Assembly: GCA_001598975.1 (NCBI GenBank)
Contig: BBXU01001346.1
Coordinates: 1-64,000, forward strand
DNA length: 64,000 nucleotides
Origin: Parachlorella kessleri
Lineage: Eukaryota > Chlorophyta > Trebouxiophyceae > Chlorellales > Chlorellaceae
Direction of reading: 5' to 3'
In this document: one piece after another, positions 40,197 to 54,700 of the stretch
Layout: the number at the start of each line of letters is the position of its first letter
Position numbering within the stretch: the stretch's first letter is position 1
Notes under the pieces: model-generated
Told to the model about the DNA's origin: nothing
The model's database searches: none
What the model saw: the letters and a program-made list of their open reading frames with translations, nothing else
Translations under genes and position numbers: made by a program

Positions 40197-41035
40197 AAGT
40201 TGGGACAAGCTGTCCTCGGCCCTGCCGGAGCAGCCTGGTGGCTGTCACTTTGTTGAATGAGGATCTACTAAAGCCATCACCTTGCGACGCGGTCGGGCCC
40301 CAGAGACTGCACACAACTGCTGTGTGGGTGCGCCTAGTAGGGAAACTGGACTAACAGCGCAATGTGTGCACAGCCGTTGGGGAAGCAGTTGTAGTGCAGG
40401 TACCGCTTGAACCTCGCCTCAGTAGGAAATGTGCTTCATGTATTGCACACTTTCCTTCTAGTAAGTAGCTTATTCAGCACTTGAGCCCGTGATAAAGCCA
40501 GAGTGGTACTTCCCGTATGGCACGACCAGCTAGGACTAGGGTCATGTCGAGGTCACCCTATGCAGCGCAGCAGGTCTACTGAAAGCTGTGCTCGCCATTG
40601 GGCGCGGCAGCCTGTGGGTGTGCCAGTTGTACGAGTGGCCCCGTCGCTGACACTTCCTGACAGTTTGCTGAACTCGTCACAAGCATTGCCTTAACTCAAC
40701 AGCTGGAGCCGAGCAGCGTTGCAAATCAACCCAAAACTGTGACCGTCATATCACCAAGAGCGGACCGGTGCCCACATGGGAGCCCAGTAGGTTAAAATGT
40801 TATTTGGAAGGTGTAAGACCTTGGAAAAGCATGTCATCAATCTTACATGTCCTCTGGGGAGCTCGTTTGGGAAGTATCAATGGCAGAACAAGACAACTAG
40901 TACCCCCCCCCCCTCTGTGTTCGTGCTTTCTTCAGCTCCCTCCACGATGAGGCTGTTGTTGTCGGTGTGCATGGCGTCACAGTGCACGCCCAAAAAAACT
41001 GAGAGACTGGGACATTGCTACACTGATAGAATAGA
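40197..41035. promoter_or_regulatory. divergent intergenic region, glycosyltransferase-like gene and plastid L11
   Basis: 839 bp between opposite-strand start codons, with a C9 run near 40907. No coding exon or core promoter motif can be supported. Confidence 0.4.
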
Positions 41036-42750
<1,715 letters not shown>

Positions 42751-43192
42751 GAGATAGCCTGGGCTACCGGCGGCAGCAGCTGTCCAATCAGCCTCTGCCT
42801 CTGTAGTGTGTGTACCCGCATTGGGTGAACTGAAGTCCGATTGTCAGCAGTGTGCCACCATGTGTAGCAATTGCCTACCAGCCTGTGTGCCAGTTTGGCC
42901 AGGGAGTCGCTCAGTGTGCCTCAGACGAGGTTAAAGCACTACAGGGGCCAGCCAGCATGGGGGGACCCGAGGTGCACTGACTTGCAGGCTGGCCAATATT
43001 TCAGTCCATTGCCGATGGAGGTGCATGTGACAGGAAGGAATCAGACAGCAGTTTGGCGGGTGCCAGCTGCGTCAATCAGCAGGCAGAATCGGAGGGGTGG
43101 AACAAGCAGCAAGCACAGAGGCAGTAAACAAGTCATTCCATTTGTGTAAGTGCCAGAAACGCTGGAGGTGGCCTGTCCGCGCCGGCTGCTGC
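42751..43192. other. convergent intergenic region, L11 and METTL4
   Basis: 442 bp between the two stop codons. I find TGTAA for L11 near the right end (43145-43149) but no minus-strand TGTAA for METTL4 within it. Confidence 0.5.
43145..43149 (+). terminator. candidate TGTAA poly(A) signal of L11
   Basis: 395 nt after the L11 stop and 44 bp short of the METTL4 stop on the other strand, so cleavage just downstream would place the L11 3' end at the METTL4 coding end. Confidence 0.45.
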
Positions 43193-45897
43193 TCACACCG
43201 TGGCCTGGAAGTTCTCCAGGCATTGAAACTTAAGCACCTCGTTGCCCCAGCTCGTCCAGCCTGGGAACATCTCCCGGGCAAACATCTGCACAAGATACAA
43301 GCATGAAGCTGGGCATGTTGCAGCAGGGCTACGAAAGAGCAGCCTGGTGGCAGGGGAGGCCCAGGGAAGTTGAAAGCAGCATGATGTGGTTGTGACCTCG
43401 CGTCCCAGGTTTTTGCAATCAGTTGCCAAGGGGCAGGAGCAGGCCCAATGGGACGACCTCCTTGGCCAAAAGCAGCTGGGCAAGCAGCCCAGACTCCGAG
43501 CCATGTTAGTCAGCTGTGCATGGTGAGGATTGTGCCCAGCAGTGGCAGAGGCGGTTGCTGCTCACCTCCAAGCACCTGGCGTTGGGCGGCAGGTACTGGC
43601 GTAACAGGGGTCCCAGGTGGGGTTTTCGAGAATGCTCCAGAGGGACTGAGAGCAGCACAAGCCCGTCGGGCACCCCAGCTACATCATGTTCTGCTGGCTC
43701 CGGGAGTGGCTGCTGCGGCCACCTCCCGTGAGGGTATTGCTCCAGCGGCGGTGGCACCGACGCGCCTCCGCCCTCCGCATAGGCTGCTGCAGATGGGGCG
43801 CTGCATGCATCGCCTCCTGCTGTCGCCATGGGCGCAGCGTGGACCGAGCAACCGTCGGCTAGGTACTGCCTGGCGGCTTCTGGTGCAGGAGCGGCTGCCA
43901 TGTGGTGGAGTGGACAAGGGCTGCCTGCCTGCTGCGAGGTGCGAAGCGGCCGGCAGATGAGCAGGGGCTCAAAGGGGCGCCGGTGGGCACTGTCCTGCAA
44001 GCAGGCAGGCAGAGGAGGTCACAGGGATGTCTAGCCAGGCTGGCCTAGCCCAGCTCAAGTTGGTTTTGGGCTGTAGTGCTGGCAACAGTGTGGCGGGCGT
44101 GCAGGGGGTGGTCATGGTTTCAGTGCTTCTCGAGCCGAGTACTCTCAAAGCTTGCTGGCAGGCGTCGCACACTCTCAGCCGAGGGGTTGGGGCCACATGC
44201 TGCCAACCCTCAACCTGCCAAGCAGAACTCACCAGCCTGCTCACAGGTTGGCCCTCTGGTGTCACCTTCAGCCACCACCAAGTGGCGATGTGCTGGAGGC
44301 CCCATGCGGGCAGCAGCTCCTTCTCTATGAACCGCCTGTGCCGCTCCCGGTTCGTCACCCACAGCGCTACCAGGCACCCAGCCGCTTCGCTGCTGTGCGC
44401 GATGTGGCTGCTGCCACCAATCTCCGCTGCAGTACTGGCACTGCCCGCTGGTGCCTGCTGCTCCCTGTCTGCTGTCACCCCACTGTGGGCGGTCTGGCCC
44501 ACAGCCCTACACCCTTCCCGGCTGTCACTGCCTAGAGCACCTCCGCCACTGTTGCCGCTGGGGCGGTCGCCCGAAGCCACCAAGGCGCGCAGGGGCAGGG
44601 ACAGCAGGTTGCGTGAGGGCAGTGTGGGGTACTTGGAGCTGCGGTGGGCGCTCTTGTTCTCCCAGGGCGGGTCTAGCACGATGCAGTGGAAGCCCCCGCA
44701 GGCGGCCGCTTCTGCTCATTCATAAGAATAGCAGGGTGGGGGGAGTCAGTGCCGCGCTGAGCATCGCATGCTGCAAGTGCAAGCACTGAGGCCTGAGGTG
44801 CCGTCTGAGGAGGCAAGCTAGCTGGCCAAGGCTGCTATAAGGCAGCAGACAGATGGTGCTGCGAGAATCATTTGGCGGGGCTGCGAGGGTACCAAAAGGC
44901 TGGGAAGCGCACCAAGGGTCTATTATCTATGCATTGTTGCAAGGGGCTCGTCTGTTCATCTGATAACGAGTGCGTACATAACAGTCACCTACCTTGGACA
45001 AGCGGCTCCAGCTGCCGGATGTCAGACATGAGAAAGGCTGACTTGGCCGGGATGAGCACCTCATGCCCAGCAGCCAGCCCCACACCCTCAGCCTCCCCCT
45101 TGTTACATACCAGCTGTCCAAAGAGGTTGCCGTGGCTCGCGGGTGAGAGAGTGCTGAGCGCCGCACCAGGCTCTGCCCACACAAACTTGGGGCGTAGGGC
45201 ATGTCGGAGAGCTGCCATAGCTATATAGTCTGGACCAGCAGGGGAGCCCCCACTTGCAGCTGGCAAGCTGGACTCGAGCCCAGGCTCGGTGCCAGCAAAG
45301 CCCAGGCTTGAGGGCTCGTGGTGGGAAAGTGGGTGGCCATGGCAGCTGGGTTGGTCTGAGCCGACAGGTGACTGGCAAGCGGCGCTGCAGTATAAGGGTG
45401 TTGAGGGAGCCGGCACCAGACTCTGCATACATAGGAGCTGGCTGAGTTAATTGCACGTGGGGAACTGCAGCCACAAGACACCTTGTGCACCGGCAACCGC
45501 AATTTCACACCAGGTAGGCTGCTTGCTGTCCTACCTGAAGGCTGGTAAGTTGCCTTGCTGCCATCCAGCGCTGCAGGGAGGACAGCGCGGCCTCCAAGAC
45601 AGGCACCGTCCTGCTCGCCCGCTCTGCTGCCTCCTGCTCCCTGGCATTGGGCTGGTACTTGCTCCTTCGCTTTCTCTTCTTGGTCCCTAGTCCGGCAGGC
45701 TGGCCTGAGCACTGGCTACCTTGCAACTCAGCATGCTCCTCAGATGGGTCTGCGGGCCCTTGCGGTGTGTTCCTTGCCGTCGGCGGTGCTAGGTGGGCAG
45801 GACGTTGTTGAGTACAGATAGGTTTGTGAAATTTGTATCCCTCAGCTATTAGTTGGCGGACATCGAGCAGGACACAGCCCTCGGAGATGATCTCCAT
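43193..45897 (-). CDS. METTL4: METTL4-type MT-A70 adenine-N6 methyltransferase, 5 exons, 597 aa
   Basis: Transfers a methyl group from S-adenosylmethionine to N6 of adenine; METTL4 members act on U2 snRNA or on DNA depending on the organism. Exons on the minus strand: 45897-45535, 45422-44993, 44711-44233, 43994-43566, 43285-43193. The catalytic motif DPPW is at residues 278-281, within LDPPWENKSAHRSSKYPTLP, the form typical of METTL4 rather than METTL3/14. WWWLKVTPEG, HRRPFEPLL and VPLEHSRKPHLGPLL follow in family order, and the C-terminal FARE-FPGWTSWGNEVLKFQ block is intact. Lys/Arg-rich KKRKRRSK (~residue 80) may be a nuclear signal. The long Pro/Ser/Ala-rich segments between conserved blocks are larger than in animal homologues. 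ATG 45897 is the first ATG; the frame is open further but only with TTG. Confidence 0.92.
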
Positions 45898-46595
45898 GAC
45901 AGCAAGACAACCCCTTCGTGATGAGAAGTCACTGAAAACAAGTTCAACGGGTAAAATCTGGCTTGGTGGCAAATAGGCAATATAAGTTTAGGTTCACAGG
46001 CAGGCGCTTGCGCCTGGGCTGGCAGTACAAGTGCGCCCAGAGTAATACAGCTACAGCAGGGTAAGCTCTGGGTTTATTATTGAAGCCCTGGGACAGCTAG
46101 TCTCGAACGCTGCTACGGTGTATTGTCTGACGCGTTGGAGGCACACACCAGCTCACTCCTTGGCCCTTCCTGGACCCAGGAGCAAAGAGCCCTGTTAAGT
46201 TGCCCTGCTCAAAAGCCTCCTTACCACTATACAGCTCAACATCAGACCAATACTTTTACAGCAGGAGCAGCAGTCGATGGTCCATCAACAAACTAGCTCG
46301 GCACCACTCGGGCAAGCCCCACAGCAACTGCATTTAGCACTGTAAGCACAGTACACCTTTGTTCACACTGCCTGCCACCATCAACACGCCATTTAGCAAA
46401 CTTTATAGGCAGATCAAGACACCAACACTCAAGACCACTACACACTCGCTATTGCGATGCACTCCTGCTAAAACACAAGGTACTGGAGCAGACAATCATA
46501 TAACCCTCGAATTACACGCATGCTTGAGTGTACACAGCACCACATCTGCCCCAGCGGTCGACAACCCTGCTTCCCTCCCAGCGCACCGGCGCCAG
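45898..46595. other. intergenic between METTL4 and CWC25 (tandem, minus strand)
   Basis: 698 bp that must hold the CWC25 3' UTR and the METTL4 promoter. A minus-strand TGTAA lies at 46256-46260. Nothing else recognised. Confidence 0.5.
46256..46260 (-). terminator. TGTAA poly(A) signal of CWC25
   Basis: On the minus strand, 336 nt after the CWC25 stop. Confidence 0.45.
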
Positions 46596-49500
46596 CTAGC
46601 TCCTGCGCTCCGAAAAGAACTTCCGGCGGCCCACACGGTCTTCTAGCGAACCCCCGGCTGTTGTGCCGTACACATCCTTGGACGCCTTGGCAAGGAACTG
46701 GGCAGTGTCAGTGTGGTGCCGCGCCACATGCGCCTCCTCTGCAGGTCAGGACAGCGCAAGGGTCAATGCTTGCTCAAGCTATGCCTAGGAACTGAGCACG
46801 GTGGTGTGTGCTCCGTCGTATGCTTCCTGTCAGCACGCACGCGGGGACAGGAGCCTACTCTCAACCTGCCCCTTTGCAGGGTGCCCGCTCAGACAGCTTA
46901 TCACCCACAACAGTGGTTAACCATGACTATAATACCTCCCGAATCCATACACCATACAAAGCAACACTTCGAAGGCTGGGTCTACAAGTGCAACTGCCGG
47001 CTTATGCTGCACCTGAGGCTGGCGCCCTATGGCGTTGCCCTGGAGAGCACCTACCACATGCCGGCCATGCAGCTTCAAACAACTCACCCTCTTCCCGCTC
47101 CTTTTCGGCCACAGCGGCCAGCCGTGCCCCTCGCTGCTGCTCGTGCTCCTCTGCCGCTGCCGCCATCTCTGCCAGCTTCGCAGCGCGCTCCTCAGCGCTC
47201 AGCTGGCCAGGGCGATACTCCCGCCGCCGCTGCTGCGCGCGCTGCGCTGCGGCCTCCCGCTCCTCCTCCTCCTTGCGCCGTGCAGCCTCCTCCAAGCGCT
47301 TGCGTGTTTCGGCAGCAAAGTCACTGCAAGCACAGCGGGAGCGGTGGAGAGAGAACAGGGTCACTTCTGTGCGTGTACTACACGGCGCTCGAGCAGGTTA
47401 TAGGAATGCCCAAGTGAGGTTCCTAGCCATGCAAAGTGAGACGCAGGAGCCGGCAGGCAAAGCCAATTTAGGCAAAGTTGAATAGGGCTGTGGTTGCTAC
47501 CCAAGGCTTGTCCCAAAACAGGTCACAAGGTCAAGGGTTAAGAGAACCTGGCAGCCGGGGCAGCAGCGGCAGCAGCAGCCACACAAAGCGTCCAGCGGCA
47601 GTGCAGGTCATAGACTAGCAACCTGCGGTCTTGACGGCGCAAATCCTCCGGCAGGTGCCCCCGATTCAGCCCGTACTCGGCCACTCGGCCCTGGGCAGAT
47701 GCACCATCCAAATGCACCGGCACGTCCCGCTGCTGCCGCCCTTCCCTGTCTGCCGCTGGCGCTGCGGCGTCCCTGCTGCTGCCGCCCCTGCCACGGTCAG
47801 CACTCCTGCTGCGGCTGTGGCTGTGTCGGCTCCGGGCAGGGGGGGCCTCCTTTTGCCCACCATCCCTGCGGTGGCCACCCTGCTCCCTGCTCCTGTCTTG
47901 ATCCATGTCGTTGCGGCGTTCGTCATGTCGTTCTCTACTGCGTCGCCGCTCTCTGCTCCTATCTGCACCTCTGCTCTTGTCCCCATTGTGGCTCCTGTCT
48001 GCCTCCCTGCCCCGTGCAACATCAGCTCCCCTGCGGCTGCCATGGCCATCATAGTCCCTGCCGCCTCCACGGTAGCCGCCCCCCTGATATCCTCCCTGCC
48101 CGCCCCGCTCAAAATCGCCATTGCGCTGGTTGCCCCCGTAGCCTCCACGGCCACCCTGGAAGTCTCTATCGGCTGGCTCGCGCTCAAAGCCACGGTCAGC
48201 GCCACGCCCTGGGAGCTCGACAGCGGCAGCAGCAGGGCCAGCCAAGCGAGGCGACGCAGACCTGCAAGGAACCCAGACGCAATATCTTGGCCCCAGTAGC
48301 AGACACCCTATGGATGCAGTGTGCCATGCATGACCCTACGGCACACCAGCTGCCAGACAGGCATGATTTCACATCAACAGGCACCCATCAAACTCAAGCA
48401 CGGCATTTAGCTTGCTCAGTAATTGCGCCCTAGAACCACCACGAGAACTGAACGAGGGTGCAGCTATGCAGGCCATTAGATCCCACAGCTCCAGGCATTC
48501 ATGCTTTTTGCATAGGGAAGGCCAAGCAAATTATGCACATGCGCTGCTCTGCCAGTCAGCACACTTCCATGAGACCAAGGGTAGAACTCCACCCGGGTGT
48601 AATCCCCAGGTGGGCTTCCACAAGCCCAGCACACCCTCGGTTACAGCTAGCTTCCCTCAAGACCCTCCATGGCACACCCACCTCTGCCGCTTGGCAGGAT
48701 GCGGGTCCTGATCAGGGTCCGTGTCAGACGAGACGTCCCTGCCGTGCTTCTTTTTCTTCTTCTCCTTCTTTTCTTTCTTGTGCTTCTTCTCCTTCCTCTC
48801 CTTCTTGTCCTTCTTCCCAGCCTTGCTCGCGAGCTCTTTCAGTTGCTTCACCTGCAGACCATGGGGGCAAGGAAGCAAGGCATGAGCTCTGGCCTGCCAG
48901 CCACAGGCAGCTGACAACTTCTCCTTGCAGACACTGCTTGCTGGAAAGGAACAGCGTCGGCCTCCCACCACTATCCCACCTTCCGAACCACGGTGTTGGT
49001 AAGCGACAGTGCTAGGACAGTGAACCCTTACAGCTGCTGGTGGACGTGCTTGTCAGCCTCTCACCATCCACTCCAGCAAGTCCTTTGGCAGCGCCAGCAA
49101 GGCCTTGACAGCAACCCCTCACGCAAACACCAAACACAGCAAACCATCCCCTGGCATGCACCACCCAAGCCTGACATGACCTTATATCACACTCCCGTGG
49201 CACACTCCACCGCTACTGCACCCCGTCCAGTCCAAGCTCCCAAATCAACTGCCTAAAACCAAAGCCCGGTTTTACCGAGTTGCGTCATGATGAAGATCCA
49301 CGCCACAGGCACAGTTCAGCCCATATTCCACCCCTGCCCAGCCAATTACCAACTTGCCTGCGACTTGATGGCCTGCATCTGCACTGGGTTGGCCACGATG
49401 GACTTGCGGGCCGCGTGCTCCTGCTGCTTAATGGCAAAGAGCGGGTCGGAGTGCAGCCGCTGCCACACCTCGTTAGCGGAGGCGGGGGTATCCTCAGCGT

Positions 49501-51001
49501 AGAATGAAGGCAGGGCCACCGCTTGGTCCACCTGCGGCGGTAGCAGAGAGTCAAGCCTATGAAGAGCAAGGGGTAACCACGGATGTGTGTCTTCAGCCTG
49601 TTATGGACATGCATTGAGGAGTGCACCAGCGATGAAGCCTAGACCATGTGAGGGGTGCATATCAAGGGTATGCCAGCTGAAGGGTTTGCAATGCAGGGTG
49701 GACGGTCAGGAGGAGGAGCCGGGGGACACCTCCATGCCAAGAACAGGTGCTGGGCCCCAGGGGCTACATAGCGCGGGCTGCAACCGCACAAGCACGGGAG
49801 TGTGTGCCCTCTGCCACCCTCCCGCAACCCTGCCACGGCGGAAGATTCAGAAAGTACACCCACACACCCTGCTGGGCTGCTCCTCCTGCTGCTGCTGCTC
49901 TGCAGCAGCTTCTCCCGCTCCTGCTGCCGCCTCCAGCCGCTGGTCAGCCTCCTGTCGGGCCTGCATGCCGCCCTGGTACATCCAGTCCAGCCGGTCCGAC
50001 TTGCTGCACCGCACAACAGGCAAGTCACACACCTTGGTCGGTCTTGCTGTAGCGCACAACAGTACAAGTGATACACATGCTCAACCACAACACACATTCC
50101 GGATGAGCCCCACGCAAGGCGCGGTCACATAAAACTTGAAGGTAGACGATGGGGTGGCCTTGTGCAACTACCAAGCTGTGCTCACAGGGTCTGCCAGCCG
50201 GTCAAGCCAAGTGGCGCAGCTGCTCTCAGCCCTCGGAATCACCAAACCAAACTGACCGTTGTTAACACTAGGGCTACCAAGCCCTCCTCCACCATGCCAA
50301 AGCCGTCCCTGACCCCTACTACCGTCCACCATCGCAGGCTGGTGATTGCTACAGCAATTACCAGCCCCTATCTCCTGCTACAGCAGGAGGCATGGGCTGG
50401 CCAACACCCACCTACCCACCAGGAAGCCACTCACATTTTGTGTCCAGCAGCCTCGGCAACCTGATGCAGCTCCTCGCGCGCCCGCTCCTCAGCAATCTGC
50501 TTCTGCAGGTCCCTCATTTGCTGCTCCTCCTTGGCCGCGGCCTGCTCCCGCTTCCACACCTCCTCCAGGTTCTGAACCCGCCCAGGGTGCCATGTCTGCA
50601 TGCACAGGACTCGCAGCAAGGGGGGGCCGCTTGTCCAGCAAGGTGGTGCAACCGCTTACCACGCCTGGATGCGACTCCAAGCTAGCCAGCTTTGCAGCAG
50701 TGCCGCCACACTGGCAGTGTTGCCAGGGATAAAGGCATGTGAGTAGCAAGAGGCAAGCTACTTCTGGACAGAAGCCCAGCAGCTGCCTGGCCAGCTGGTT
50801 AGGTGTGCAGCTTGGTGATGGCTGGGGCCAACGCAGGATATATTCCAAGGTCATCTCAAATCCATAATAATAAAGGTTGAGTTCGGAGTTTGCCAAAACC
50901 GTCAAACTGCTGGTACCGCCCAAGCCTGCGAGGCCCTCCCAACACTGCCCCAGCACAAATACCTTCTTATTCAGGAACGCTAGAGGGCCTCCCTTCCCCA
51001 T
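46596..51001 (-). CDS. CWC25: pre-mRNA splicing factor CWC25, 8 exons, 565 aa
   Basis: A spliceosome factor that acts after Prp2 remodelling, at the first transesterification step. Exons on the minus strand: 51001-50963, 50595-50435, 50003-49868, 49531-49358, 48851-48682, 48261-47623, 47323-47088, 46738-46596. The N-terminus has the Cir_N pattern: a Leu-x-x-Lys-Lys start joined to TWHPGRVQNLEEVWKREQ, then a charged helix, then KSDRLDWMYQGGM. Next come DPLFAIKQQEHAARKSIVAN and a Lys-rich stretch. The middle (~230-440) is rich in RS, RD and GG repeats, longer than in yeast Cwc25 and like an SR-type tail. The C-terminus has the conserved DVYGTTAGGSLEDRVGRRKF block. The intron after 49358 (minus) has a GC donor. 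It diverges from the next gene, 702 bp apart. Confidence 0.93.
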
Positions 51002-51703
51002 GGTGTCACTCGACGAGGACTTGAGCCTGAGGAGCCGGGTGCTCGACTGCCTGCAATGCAACTCAGCCCAGTGACAAACTTCTAACCCTCACCGGGACCC
51101 TTGGTGTTGGCTGTCTTCAAGCTGGCGCTGCCTGGCCAAAGTCGGTGCTGTGTAGGCTGCAACCCCCAGCTGCGTGGCTAATATGCCTCTTGACGGAAGC
51201 CCCCAGTGAACTGCTGCTTCCCGACTGACTTTTAAGCATGAGTCGCACCTGCAGCAGCTGGAATCCCGATGCCAACAGGTCGCCTGGAAGCTAAGGCCTC
51301 GACCAGCTTTGGGTTAATACTCAGGCAGCTAAACTACAAAAGTAAGCCGCGACCAAGCTCGCTCTCAGACTGGTTGCAAGTCATCATGGGCGCAGTGAGC
51401 CCGTCCATGTTCCCATGTTCTTCTCAGAGAAACGAAGCAAACCAAAAACAATCATAACCGTGTTTGCAAGTGTTGCACTGAACAGTTAACTGCAGTTCCA
51501 AGAGCCATATAAATGGCGGGAACCATCTGGAGCCCCTTTTGAGGTGTTCCGCTGGACATACCACTCCACTGGTGGCCATCTTGCAAGCCACACCTTCACA
51601 CTCGTGATCAGGTGCCCTGCCCTTGTTGGTGCCGCGTGAGTATTCGGTTCCTCGGCTTGGCCTCGCTTCTCTCTCACAGGCCCGTGGCCGGGCAGGCAAA
51701 GCC
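51002..51703. promoter_or_regulatory. divergent intergenic region, CWC25 and the His/Met-rich membrane protein
   Basis: 702 bp between opposite-strand starts. No coding exon or clear promoter element can be supported. Confidence 0.4.
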
Positions 51704-54700
51704 ATGCTTCGGCTCTTTCTATTGGGCCTGGTGCTGCTGGGCACAACCAGGGCTGAGTTCGAGCTCCAGCTCAAAGAGGTGGGGTTGAGTCTCCACGCGT
51801 TGTGCCTTGGCCGCCAATACTCCAAGGCCTGTTGCCAAACGGCGTATTGCTGCTGGGCTGTGCAGCACTCCGAGACGCCAGGCGTGTCCCGGCAGAGGTA
51901 TGAGCTAGTGAGCAGGGATGAAGCTGGCAACGATCAGGTTGTAGGCCAGATGGTGCGCATCCAGTCTACTGACCAGGGCAGCGGTGGGCCGGAGGGGGCA
52001 CTTCAGCAGCTTGGCGGCCGCCGCATGGGGGCTGGCCTTCGGCTGGATCTGCACACCGTGCCACATCCCTTCATGGTGGGGATGGTGCCGTCGCTCCTGG
52101 ACCACCTGACCGCTGTTAGCATGCTGCGGGGCCAGCTGTACATGCAAATGCACCAGGCCCGTTGCGCGATGATGCGCCAGTTCTCCCCCGACTTCCACGT
52201 CTTGAACCAGCGCCTGGGCTCACGCCTTGCACCCATGCTCGTGGAGGGTGCGCAGGCAGGCAAAGACTTCCCAGTTGAGGCCAGTGTGGAGGTGCGCAAG
52301 GTGGTATGTAGGGGATAGCTTATCTTTTGGGAATCGGCAAGGAGCTTTAGAACAGGGCGCCGTGGGAAAGCTCATCCTGCCCTACATTGTGAGGGGTAGG
52401 ATGTAGGTTTGCTTGTATACAGCTGGATGATGCAGAGAATAGTGCCTGCCAAGAGGATCGGATAGGACAGTATGCCTCAGCTTGCACCCGTTCTAGGTAG
52501 GCAGGGTTGCGTACTGGCTGGTGTTTAGTGGGTGTTGGTTGTTGGAATACCTTTAGGCGCGCATTATCTGTTGTGTATGTGGCAAGTCCACCAGCCCCAC
52601 CATCAACCCAAGCTGCACCATTGTCGTCACTGGTGGCACTGAGGCGTATAACATTACAGAGGCGGATCGTTTGGGATTTTGTAAGGGAGGTTTTGTACGT
52701 TCCCAATTGGTCATCAGCATTTGCTTGCAGGGCACGTCTCCCGACGAAAGCAAGGAGGAAGAGCTCATCAGCACCCTCTTTGGCTCCGATGTGCTGCCAG
52801 CCGTAGATACCAACGCAGCTCAGCTTCCACCCTTCCGCCTCCAGCCGATTTTTTGGCACAAGGAGGCTGGGGAAGGCCGCGACTGGCACCACCACCACCC
52901 TATGATGGGCATGGGCGACATGGTCGGGCCCGGTGAGCCCAAGAGGGGCCCGTTCCACCACCACAACCACATGGTGATGATGGGCCGTGGCGAGGGTGAG
53001 GAGCACCACAACCGATGGGGCTTGTGGGGGCGCCGGAAGGAGCAGGAGGAGATGCAGGGCCAGGAGCCTGCTATTGCCGACTGGGTGTCTCTCAAGGTAG
53101 GTGGTGTGCTCAGCATCTACAGGGTTGGGGTTCGATGTGGTGCTTCTTTCCTCCGAATTGATTATCAGACTGATACAACGGCAGGTAGCTTACTGGTCAC
53201 AGCTGAGCTGCTCAAATTCTCTGGGCTGGGTTGTCTGCTCGCCTGACACACAGTGGCTGTGCCGGGTAGTGCTAGCTGGTGCAGCTTGCATGGCCCTGCT
53301 TTACCTTTAGGCCGCCAAGGCAATGGGTGCTCTCTAGTCCAGGTGCATGCATGGTGTTAACGCGCGTCTTTTACTGCGCTGCCCTTCAGAACGGCCCCCT
53401 GCCGATGCCCGCTTATGATGAAGAGGAGCCTGGCAGCATCAATTGGTCTTTCCGCAGTGAGGATGGCAGCATCAACCTGGGGCTTTTGCTCTTTGTGGCG
53501 CTGTCAGGCGCTTGTGCCGGCGTGTGGGCTGCCGGCATTGTCAGCTGGGTCGCATATACCAGGTTCGTGGGGGTTTACTGAGTCATTGGGTGATGACAGC
53601 CGCCAAGACAGCACAGAATTAGGTAGTGGCAGCAGGCTCCGTGGTCTGCGTGCCCTATGGTGGTGCTGGGTTTTTGGGCTTGCATGCGCTTGATGCGTGA
53701 CATGTTCATGGGATGGCACAAGGTGCATTGGTTGCTGTGTATTTTCTGGACCCTATTGCCGGTGCAAAAAGGGGCCGTCATCAAGGATTGGTGAGCCAGC
53801 CTGCTTATGGACTGTCCGCTGGCTGCTGCAGGCAGCTGAGGCAGGCACACAGCCGCGCCCAGTTCTTGATGGCCAAGCCTTCTGGGGATCTGCTCAGCCC
53901 GCTGCTGCCTGAGGGCCCCTGTGGCTCTCCCAAGCTGTACACAGGTGGGTGGATATGCCATGCATGCCGCCAAAGCACAGTATAAGCAGGCCCTGGTGAC
54001 CGCCGCGCATCTGTTGCAGCCCTTTAGCGTTTATGTAGTGTTGGGCAAATTAGGGAGACACTTGTTAGGAACATATATGTTTCCGACAGGCAAGCCTCGC
54101 GGTGGCTTGGGCACCTGGGACGTATGCCTGAGTTGCGCTAGCTAAGTACATCTTGTGGGCCACACTGCCAGACGGGGTGGGGCGGTGGGGCGGCTTGCCA
54201 ACCCTTTGCTACCCCAGGTCTTGAGGAGCATCTGAAGCAGCTAGCCTGCGTGGTGCCCGAATGCAGCATTAGACAGAGCAGTTGCTGGGGGGGACTAGCG
54301 CTTGGTTTTCAACTGGCTGAGTGCTTGCCTTTTAGGGACATGCGGAGAAGTTTGGTGGGATAGACGTATGGTTGTGTTTTTTGTTGGTTTCCCGGACGGG
54401 ATGGGTTGGTGCATGCCATCAAGAACTGGCCACTGAGCCCTGTAGTTTGTGGGCATAGTACATCCCGGTTTTTGTTGGCCCCGCTTGGGGAGGTCACGGC
54501 AGCATGGCCAGGTGGTAGTGCGCTGTTGACTAGATCAGTGAGAATGGAGATGCTAGCTGTGGTTGCAGGTGTGGAAGTTGCTGCGGACCATGTTGACAAG
54601 GCGGCCAAGGCCACAGGACTGCTCTGAGGCCTGCCAAAGGGTATTGTTTTCAGGAAGTGGTTACTGCAGCTGAAAGGGCGAACCTCACGACTGAATGGTG

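Noticed and set aside
44027..44725. 232-codon plus-strand frame
   Set aside because: Antisense to the METTL4 catalytic exon; no family features, while the minus strand carries DPPW and other motifs.
47631..48433. Two long plus-strand frames rich in Ala, Pro and Cys
   Set aside because: Antisense shadows of the RS/RD/GG-rich exon of CWC25, which has few stops in any frame because of its composition.
54218..54363. Alternative last exon of the His/Met-rich protein ending at TAG 54363
   Set aside because: In frame and possible, but the strong acceptor at 54868 followed by a transmembrane helix makes the longer-range splice more likely. Kept as an alternative in the entry.
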